Source: Pampus argenteus (lineage: Eukaryota > Chordata > Actinopteri > Scombriformes > Stromateidae). From it: 64,000 bases of DNA. The stretch covers positions 5,062,001-5,126,000 of the forward strand of contig CM072861.1 of the NCBI GenBank assembly GCA_036937835.1. The letters run 5' to 3'. Position 1 is the first letter of the stretch; each line of letters begins with the position of its first letter. The notes beneath the pieces are model-generated. The model saw only the letters and a program-made list of their open reading frames with translations. It ran no database searches and had not been told where the DNA came from. Below, one piece after another: positions 57,225-64,000 of the stretch. The translations under genes were made by a program, and so were the position numbers.

Positions 57225-57255
57225 GAGTATGTCTAAACTTTTGACTAGTACTGTA
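57225..57255. repeat. Possible DNA-transposon terminal repeat fragment
   Basis: The text GTCTAAACTTTTGACTAGTA followed by CTGTA resembles the GTCCAAACTTTTGACTGGTA terminal sequence common in fish Tc1-like or other non-autonomous DNA elements. No partner inverted copy was found nearby. Confidence 0.4.
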
Positions 57256-57939
57256 GTTCTTCCATCCAGAATCAATGAATCTGCAAAGATTATTCTTCAT
57301 TTCAGGTTAAACTGTTGACCGCAAGTGTCTGTTTATCTGTCTATTACAGCCTTACCCTATGTCAATTCTCTGTGTATTTGCACTGAAGGTTTGAAGTAGG
57401 ACTCAATTGGCTTCCAAACAAGTGAACTGTTCAACTATGGACATCTTAATCTTTAAAATGAGTTATTTTGCATAGGTATATAATATTACATCACACTCAA
57501 CCTTTAAATTTGTGACTAACAGAGAAAGCCCAGACAGTTAGTGTATACAGTATTGCCAGATGCACCATCTGAGCTTGGTCCGTCCACACAGCCAATCAGT
57601 TTGACAGACAATCCCCCGAGCAGGCCAGCAGAGAAAGACAGTGCAGCAGATGCAGACAGACAGGAGCTTAGTCACACACAGCAGGCAACCATGACTGCTC
57701 GACAGGCAGGACTGATAATAGTCCTTTCAGTGCAAGACTCTGTTTGATGAAAGAAATCTTTCAGGAGGCAATGAAGATGAGGACTCATCATTCATTATAA
57801 ATCTGCTCAGATGCTCAGATGTAGTCCTCAGAAGTGGAGGGTGACTGAAGAGAATTATAACAAGAAGGAAAGTTGATTCCGGGGTACATTGTTCAATGAC
57901 AGAGCACTTTTCATCAAACAATCAAGTTTGTGGAGGATG
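57256..57939. other. Stretch without recognised genes
   Basis: An open frame on the plus strand at 57541-57747 (68 codons, Ser/Pro/Ala/Gln-rich) and one on the minus strand at 57727-57921 match nothing I know. The minus strand may hold further decayed LINE sequence downstream of the relic at 57940. Confidence 0.4.
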
Positions 57940-58200
57940 TGTGTTACGGTGTCATCTGTTGATCAGTTGGAACAGTAGACAAACTGTAGTTGGTTCAGTC
58001 TGCTGGTAGTGAGGAGAAGATGTAATGTTTGACTAGCCATTCCAAGCACTTCATCACACGGAAGTAGTCATTTAGGCAGGCTGGTCTTGTTTTTCTAGTC
58101 ACAAAAATAATGATTAACTCTTGAAGCACATGTATGGCAGATTGAGCCAGACTATCCTTGTGAACACCATTAGTTGGTCAGCACATAGTTTTTAGAACCT
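57940..58200 (-). pseudogene. LINE reverse transcriptase relic
   Basis: Minus-strand translation gives, in order, CADQL, then CLNDYFRVMKCLEWLVKH, then after a frameshift LNQLQFVYCSN, a stop, and STDDTV. This is the order of the N-terminal fingers motifs of CR1/L2/Rex-type non-LTR reverse transcriptases (LNDYRPV..MK.FE.LV, LQFAYR.NRST.DA). Frameshift and stop make it non-functional. Confidence 0.75.
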
Positions 58201-58243
58201 GCCCACGTATACTGTCCTGTTTAAGTGGGCGATTTCTGCATCA

Positions 58244-58357
58244 AACATGCCCGGATCCCTCTCAACATTGTTCAGTTTTAACACAAAAATACAAAACCGT
58301 TGTTCAGAGTTTACCAGTTGGGTGTTTTTAGGATCCAACATGCCCGGATCCCTCTCA
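58244..58357 (+). repeat. Direct repeat pair, 21 bp
   Basis: A 21-bp sequence beginning AACATGCCCGGATCC occurs at 58244-58264 and again at 58337-58357, start-to-start distance 93 bp. Could be a local duplication or ends of a small insertion. Confidence 0.8.
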
Positions 58358-58499
58358 TCAGTCTCGTTGCTGTCACCGGACTGTTCAGTGATGATTCCAG
58401 CCTCTGCGAGGCTCCTGACTTGCGGAGTGATACGTTATTAGCTGTAATGTGAACATAAAATTGGTTCAAGGTTAGTAAACACAACCTAAGATCATACAT

Positions 58500-58578
58500 A
58501 AGGCACACTGGATTATAATTGATTTTTGAGAAAATTTTATGATTTTAGATGCACCTTATAGTCCGAAAAATACGGTAG
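58500..58578. repeat. Fish interspersed repeat end (CCTTATAGTCCGAAAAATACGG type)
   Basis: GCACCTTATAGTCCGAAAAA followed by TACGGTA is a very common terminal sequence of a non-autonomous repeat in fish genomes. The preceding GGCACACTGGATTATAA looks like a diverged piece of the same repeat. Confidence 0.55.
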
Positions 58579-58610
58579 TAAAAGAAAAGAAAGAATGACA
58601 GAGAGAGTAA

Positions 58611-58652
58611 GATATAGGATAGAATGATGAAGATATAGGATAGAATGATGAA
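58611..58652 (+). repeat. Two tandem copies of a 21-bp unit
   Basis: GATATAGGATAGAATGATGA plus A, twice in succession without mismatch. Confidence 0.9.
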
Positions 58653-58750
58653 GATAACATCAGATAAAGGGGTGATTGAGAAGAAAAAGAAAGACAGTCC
58701 ACAGAGAGAGGGTGGGGAATAATAAAAAAGATAAACAGAAAGATAAACAC

Positions 58751-58782
58751 GCATTCCACACACTCCTCAGTGTGTGGAATGC
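58751..58782. other. Perfect hairpin, 14-bp stem
   Basis: GCATTCCACACACT, loop CCTC, AGTGTGTGGAATGC. No T-run follows. It could be a transposon end-to-end junction or simply a palindromic relic. Confidence 0.85.
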
Positions 58783-59582
58783 TAAAGACTATCCTCTCTG
58801 TGTGAATTCTGTTGAGTATTAAACACCTGCATGAGGGTATTAATATTGTATTCGGAAGCTGATTTTGGTACAGTTACTCTTCTGGAACTCGTGGCATTAA
58901 AGTGGCAAAAGAGGTAAGGTGTGGTTTATATACAATGAAGGGACAGGAATGTGCGAACTGCATCGTTGAAAACAGTTGATCGGATAGAATATATTTGAAC
59001 AAACAGCTTTGACAAGTTCAATAACGTAAGTTAGTTGGACATTAAAAAGTAATCCTTCTAAAAGAAATCAGCTGCATCAAAGAAGTGAGAAGTGTCGAGT
59101 AAATCGAGTGCCAGCATGAGTTATAATGGTCATGAGACAGGTAAGGAGTCTGACATGTCCCACAAAGGAAAAGTACGTCATAAACTAAGTTTAAAAAAAA
59201 AAGGCCAGCTATGAAGCAATCCCCAGCAAGAGTAAAATGAGATGAGTGGAAAGTACCTAGGCATCCAGAAGGGAGAAGCATAGACTCTGATATGAGAAGT
59301 AATAATAATGATTGCAACAAGATAATAAGCACTTGTAATTGTGATTGTATATGTTGATTTAGGTTGATTCCATGTTATAACTAGAACAGATGATGATTTA
59401 ATATGTAATGATTAAACAAGAATATAATAATATGAAAAATAACTGAAATGTATTAACTCGTGTCATCAAAAGTTATAACTGTGAGGATGAATGTACTGCT
59501 ATAAGAGGAAGTAGCTATATTAAGATGTGTCAGCAAAACTATAAGTCATGTTGCGATGCAAGTGAAGAACACACAAAATGTT
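58783..59582. other. Stretch without recognised genes
   Basis: AT-rich. A minus-strand frame at 59042-59332 is rich in Leu, Ile and Ser but has no recognisable motif. Confidence 0.5.
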
Positions 59583-59612
59583 ATGCAAATACTCACTAAA
59601 GCGGTATAAAAG
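59583..59612 (+). promoter_or_regulatory. Octamer plus TATA box
   Basis: A perfect octamer ATGCAAAT at 59583-59590 is followed by TATAAAAG at 59605-59612, reading toward an open frame at 59731-60030 (99 codons, unrecognised). Could be a real promoter or one inside an old LTR. Confidence 0.4.
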
Positions 59613-62600
59613 TGTGTACATACAGAGGATTGAGACTCTTGTGCATGAAGAAGTACCATCATCCCGAACAGATCATCTCTGACTGGCTCTTCAATCAAGA
59701 CCTCTCAACAGTTTTCAACCATATAAGAGATTGGACTTCGGAGCAACTCTAACACCAGAGAAGAGACTTCACAATGAATACTTCAAGCATCTAACAAGGA
59801 TTAAGGGATTCAACCATGCACGGCCACCCTGTAAATTACAATTCACAGCAAAATCTCACATTTTGAAACAATTTATTTGGTGCTGTAATACTGATACAAT
59901 GAGCTCACAGGTGTGTGTTTGTGGAGTATTTTACAGCTTTGAAGTTTTTTATAAATGTCATTCCTCATCTCTCAATGACACAACAGGGGAGAATGCAATA
60001 ACCTCCACCAACCCTACAGTTGGTCAATAACTTTATACAACTATATTATTAAAACATTGGACATCTATTTTAGAGCCCTCTTGTAGACACAGGACTGCTG
60101 GAACTAAAAGTGACTGTTTTAGGAATTGTCTGACAACAGGCAATCTGACCTGTTTGATGGAATCACTGAACATCTTACACTGTGGGAATTTTTCTGGTCC
60201 ATTAATAGATGTGTCCACTATGAAAAGACAGCAGTACCATAAATAACTAGGTCATGATCTGCCACCCATATATTTCCCAGAAAAGCAGGTCTTCAGCACA
60301 TCCTGGCCACTGCACCATGACTTCTTCTGCCGGTACAGCATGTCTAGTGTGTGCAAGAGTCGAATGCTGCAATCATTTATACTTTGTGGTGGTTAGATCC
60401 TTAAATAGGTTTTATCAATATTTGGTCAATCACGGATGAGGCTACCACAAACCTCTTGGTATGAGAATAGTTCTTTGTTGAAACTACTTTTATAAAATAG
60501 GCAAACATTTAAGAAAGATCTCTGAATGAGGATGGATGATGATGAAGTGAAGGTTGAACTTGTTCATTACTGATGCTGGAAGGCTCTACCCTTCCTGCCA
60601 GAGTCTCACTGCTGCTTTGCACAGTCACAGCTGTCTGGGTCTTGACAGTAACAGTGATGCGATGAGACTCCAGATTCTCTTCTTGGTTTGGCAAAAGCAA
60701 TAAAGCAAGAACAGAAGTTCTTTGCCTGGACTGTCTTGGGTGACAAACTCATTGAAGGCGGTGAGCCAGAGTGTGCCTGAGACTCTGACAAGCTTAGCTC
60801 ATTCATCACTGTCTCAGATCCTGCTGTCATTAGCGACTGACTCTGGACTGGCTCTGGAAACCAGTGCTCTCGCCAGGCCTTCGCCTAGACCACTGCCCAA
60901 CATCAACTGTCTTCAGCAGGGAGCATATGTACAAGAAATGAAGGAGAAAACTTCTTTTAATTACTCAGTGGATCAATAAAGTGGTGGGGCTTGTAGGGGT
61001 AGAGATGCTTGGGTCATCAAATTCAGCTTTGCTTCAGTGTCACTTCAACCATTCTTCTGCATGGTAGCTGGAATAAGGACAACCTACCCTTTGTGGCGGA
61101 ATATCTAAATTAGATATCCTAGATACCTTTCTGATTTAATCATGGTTTTAAATTTGTTTGATTTGATTGGTTTGATTTATTTTTTTATTTTCCTTCATAT
61201 TTCGACGTACAGTCATGGCTCCATTTACTATTATATACCATAAAACTCATCTAATTTTGATAAATCTAGCTCTATAAAGAGCAAACTGTTTTAAAGTTGA
61301 CCTTTAGAAAATACTTTTATTCCTACCTTTCCACATTTCGACTGGTTCCACTTACCAATTGCGCCATGACCAAAGGGATGAATTTTCTGAGAATTCAAAG
61401 GGATTTCTCAGCATCAATGACAGCCCATATGTCTCCTCTTCTATTACTTAGTCCAGCCAACGTGTTAGTGAATGGGTGATCCCAGCTGAACTGCAGTTCA
61501 ATCTATAATTTTGAAATGGTAATGTTAGGATATTTAGAGAAAACCTAAAATGAAGACAGAAAGGACAGACAGTTGCAGATCTGCTTGTGCTAAGTGATGC
61601 TAGCTATGTGTTTAAGTTTTTGATTGCAGCCTTTCTTTCAACCTATTTCTCTGCAAATAATGTCATTGGCATTTGCCTAACCCTGTAACCTTGCACATCT
61701 GACACATCTGTGTGGACTGTATAGTTGAGCCTTGCTGTTACCTGTCCAACATGACACCAAAAAAGGTTATACATAGTGATTAGTGAATAAATGAACAAAT
61801 TTAGTAAGCCTAAAGAAAAGCTAGCGATTATTACACCATGTCTTTTGTTTTGTAGCTCTGGCCATTGATTCTATCGAATATTATAACAACTTGTTCCCCA
61901 AAGTAATATCTGACATTTTAGACAGCAGCAACATTGCTAAAAATAGGTTCTATGGGGCAACAAGCACAAGTGGCCAGACGATCACATGTTAAAAACAAAA
62001 TCCCAGGTTAGTCAGATTTATTTGCGACAAGAAAATGTGAATGGTACAATTACACCTCAAACTGTCCAATGTTTACAGTGGACAGTTTGTATTCCTTTGT
62101 AGAGAGACATTGTAATCCTTGGAAATTCTTTGAAATTAATAAAAGAAAAGTGTACAGTGAATGTGAACTTACACTTATTAGGTGGTCTGAAAAACAACAA
62201 AGATAACAGTATGTCAACATGTTAGTCTAAACTTACAATTGAGCTTCTAACTAGTGTTTTTAGCATTGTTGTACCAAAAATACATTAATTAATTGAATTA
62301 ATAACTCTCTCTATGTTGATGCTTAGTCCAATATTATGACAAAATACTTAAATTCACCTTTATTTAGATTTAAATGATCATATTCCTGTTGTTATTTCTA
62401 CACAGTTGAATCAAGTTACTTTCTCATCTGAAGACCGTGCACACACACTTTCAATTGTGAATGTGTGTTTTGGGCATGCATTTGTATACCAGTGCAGACA
62501 TGTGCACTTACATAATTAGTTCAAAGCCATCCGCTCCGTCCCTCTATATTTGTGCCAAGCAAGACATTTCAGGAGGAAATTGACTTCTTGCATTGCCAAG

Positions 62601-63089
62601 TTTGCCTGCAGGGATAAACTGTGGGACATAGAAGTTACTTGGCTTGGAAATGATGCTAAAATGAAATAAGTATTGATGTGTAATGGGCAGTTATTGCTGT
62701 AAGTAAGAAGAAAGGGCACTCCAGATTCTCTGAATTACCAGCTGTTTCAGAATATTTATTTACTCAACCACAATGTAAGGGGGGTGTTTGCAGACTGGGG
62801 AACATGGATGCAGTATTTATACTGATAGTTGTAAATTTAATGTTACACAGACATTCTGTGCCAATCCAATAAATACTGTGACAGTTATACCCAGCAGCAC
62901 AGTGAAAGATAGTGTGTGGATGTCTCAGGATGCGGATTACCATGTAAGCCTTTAACACAGTAGGCAAAGGTACATGCATCAGTTGACTTTTTACATATTT
63001 AATTATGACCAAGGTCTTTCCCTAACCTTAATCTGTGACACTGGTACAACAGCAGGCATATGCCACTTTCTAAACAAACTTTGGGATTT

Positions 63090-63093
<4 letters not shown>
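59613..63093. other. Stretch without recognised genes
   Basis: The open frames at 59731-60030 (plus), 60033-60218 (minus), 60606-60830 (minus, Ser-rich with a Cys-rich end) and 60722-60979 (plus) show no domain I recognise, and no splice-supported exon series is evident. The remainder to 63093 is AT-rich and unremarkable. Confidence 0.4.

Positions 63094-63120
<27 letters not shown>
63094..63120 (+). repeat. Poly(A) run, 27 bases
   Basis: Uninterrupted A run after TTTATTT. It may be the tail of a decayed retrosequence, but I recognise no body upstream. Confidence 0.95.
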
Positions 63121-63158
63121 CTTACAGATTACAGAATTAATTTGTAAACAGATAAAAG

Positions 63159-63495
63159 TGTCACACCGCGGTGAGGTCAAGCTGGGTTTTTGTTATTTAT
63201 GTCTTGTCATTTCCTGTTTTATTTTGAAAGATAACTCTCCTCTCATTTTAGGTCACTTGCCCTTCCTCATGTGTCACCGGTCTGATTGTCTTCCCCGCCC
63301 TGATTGTTTCCACCTGTTCCCCATTTCCCTCGTGTATATATAGTATGTGTTTCCACTTGTCTTGTGCTGAAGTGTCTTCGTCTTCTGTCGATCACCCAAG
63401 CCGTCTTGTCTACCATAGCCACAGTGTGTTCTTATAAGTTTATGTGCTTCCTTGATGAAGATATTTTAAAAAAACAACTTAACTGCACAAAATAA
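63159..63495 (+). mobile_element. LTR-like retroelement fragment
   Basis: Begins TGTCACACCG, carries CCTGATTGTTTCCACCTGTT followed by a TATATATAG promoter-like site near 63336, then an SSR-poor stretch with AATAAA near 63488. The layout (TG start, TATA, polyadenylation signal) and text resemble teleost gypsy-type LTRs. No clear CA end or target-site duplication was found, so the end is approximate. Confidence 0.45.
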
Positions 63496-64000
63496 AAATG
63501 AAAAATACATTACAGATACATTATAGATATTACAAAATAATAATACAAAAATATTACATTATTCATACTTGGTCTGGAAAGAGGAGCACCAGGCAGCAAG
63601 CCAGAAAAAGAGTTGGGAAAATGCTAATAGTCTGGAGTTGTGCTTTGGAAGAAAGAGGATTTTGGTGGGTTTTTTTTGAGGGAATGCCTCGATTACTAAT
63701 TATTTTTTCTGTGTGAAGTGAAACTGGCCTTATAAAAGGGAGATTACTTTATTTCTGTAAAATATCTGAAAGCCCCACACTTGCAAATTGGATACTCATA
63801 TTTGTTGCCAATGCCAACCAGTGGGAATCACTTTGCAAAATTGCAATATTAATTAAAGAAGTAAACACAGAATCTTCTAATCTGTAGTTAGGAATTATGT
63901 AACGGTAAGTGATGATCTTAGCACTCAAACCATAGCTAAATATGCAATAATATGCATGATTTATAATTGACACATTTTTAAGCAGAGGTTGAATTTTCCA
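63496..64000. other. AT-rich stretch without recognised genes
   Basis: No recognisable feature up to the window edge. Confidence 0.5.

Overview
The window is vertebrate, almost certainly teleost fish, nuclear DNA. Two facts point there: the small nuclear RNA genes are of vertebrate type (PSE-like promoter elements near -65 and a 3' box), and the single-copy flank carries repeats typical of fish genomes (BEL/Pao and Ty3/gypsy-like LTR remnants, a CR1/L2-type LINE relic, long TG runs, GGGGAC-type repeat). I see no bacterial features and no intact protein-coding gene.

Positions 1-49454 are one head-to-tail tandem array, all in plus orientation and already running at the left edge of the window. 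The usual unit is 832 bp (816-836 bp in most copies). Each unit carries a complete U5 snRNA gene of about 121 nt (58 full copies plus one degenerate copy at the right edge). A second, unexpected gene follows 158 bp later: an 82-nt U2-derived sequence. It keeps the first 52 nt of U2 and its last ~25-30 nt but lacks everything between, including the Sm site. Both have a CTNACC-starting PSE candidate at -65 and a similar 3' box, so the U2-derived piece looks like a promoter-complete transcription unit with an internal deletion. The rest of the unit is GC-rich spacer with a (TA)n run and short inverted repeats.

The array has visible history. It contains three sequence classes of the U2-like gene and several U5 variants that travel together. 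A three-unit block recurs four times between 23.4 and 39.1 kb, and three 338-bp short units have lost U5 through an identical deletion. All of this fits unequal exchange and homogenisation.

From 49455 to 64000 the DNA is AT-rich and gene-poor. It holds microsatellites, a BEL/Pao gag-protease relic on the minus strand split by a solo LTR with a target-site duplication (54.2-55.8 kb), a LINE reverse transcriptase relic (57.9-58.2 kb), a perfect 14-bp-stem hairpin (58751-58782), an octamer-plus-TATA promoter-like site (59.58-59.61 kb), a poly(A) run and an LTR-like segment near the right end.

Taken together, the array would supply U5 RNA, the component of the U4/U6.U5 tri-snRNP whose loop I holds the exons. 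Whether the mini-U2 is transcribed or is only a fossil carried with U5 cannot be decided from sequence alone.
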